Part shown: one piece after another, positions 30,784 through 30,849 of the stretch | Numbering within the stretch: position 1 is the stretch's first letter | How the letters are laid out: every line of letters begins with the position of its first letter | The notes under the pieces: model-generated | What the model saw: only the letters and a program-made list of their open reading frames with translations | Databases searched by the model: none | Told to the model about the DNA's origin: nothing | DNA from: CAYXWM01 sp964468805 | GTDB taxonomy: Bacteria > Bacillota > Clostridia > Lachnospirales > WRBF01 | DNA: 30,849 nt | Assembly (NCBI GenBank): GCA_964468805.1 | Contig: CAYXWM010000033.1 | Location: 1 to 30,849 of the forward strand | Direction: 5' to 3' | Translations under genes and position numbers: made by a program

Positions 30784-30849
30784 TTCTTTTTCCCCCTGCG
30801 TTCTTTTCCGGTGTGTGGTTTTGTAAATCCGGTAACACCTCTGCAAGAT

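Noticed and set aside
30784..30849. Possible end of spoIIIAF at the right edge
   Set aside because: Expected from operon order, but at most 22 codons are visible and more than one frame is open, so no frame can be assigned.

Overview
The window looks like chromosomal DNA from a low-GC, flagellated, endospore-forming member of the Clostridia (Bacillota). The reasons are AT-rich intergenic DNA, strong AGGAGG-type ribosome sites, TTG and GTG starts, flagellin and FliS genes, the sporulation genes spoIIIAG and spoIIIAH, and a clostridial-style glycolytic block. I saw no rRNA, tRNA, CRISPR array, phage gene or intact transposase.

Layout. 1-1016: a gene-poor edge with one copy of repeat family A, several strong hairpins, a 35-aa minus-strand gene and a third repeat (family D). 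1017-3795 (minus): argF, a DHH-family phosphoesterase and birA. 3796-10821 (plus): flagellin 1, a 998-aa FliK-like protein, a 31-aa ORF, fliS and a membrane TPR protein. 11027-13480 (minus): a second, very long flagellin (817 aa), convergent with the preceding block. 13967-16708 (plus): two zinc-ribbon proteins. 17422-19125: a Na/Pi-cotransporter-type protein with a PhoU-like tail. 19332-24801: pgk, tpiA, gpmI and, after a gap, eno. 25343-28669: a MATE exporter, a second phosphoglycerate-mutase-type enzyme (ApgM family) and a macrodomain protein. 28795-29199: two small basic proteins. 29529-30783 (minus): spoIIIAH and spoIIIAG, running off the right edge.

How the genes work together. The flagellin/FliS/FliK-like/TPR block and flagellin 2 belong to filament assembly, and flagellin 1 has a sigma-28-like promoter. 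Pgk, TpiA, GpmI and Eno cover lower glycolysis, although gap is not next to them. SpoIIIAG and SpoIIIAH are parts of the channel between forespore and mother cell.

The most unusual content is between the genes. Two families of short palindromic elements recur: A (about 130 bp, 4 copies plus deletion forms) and B (about 100 bp, 4 copies). Both have terminal inverted repeats and are flanked by TA. At 5978-6256 one B copy sits inside an A copy with a visible TA duplication, and that A copy in turn splits a third palindrome. This is direct evidence that B moved after A. They look like MITEs (non-autonomous elements) of an IS630/Tc1-mariner type. All four B copies lie 43-133 bp upstream of a plus-strand gene in the same orientation, and one lies between the sigma-28-like promoter and flagellin 1.
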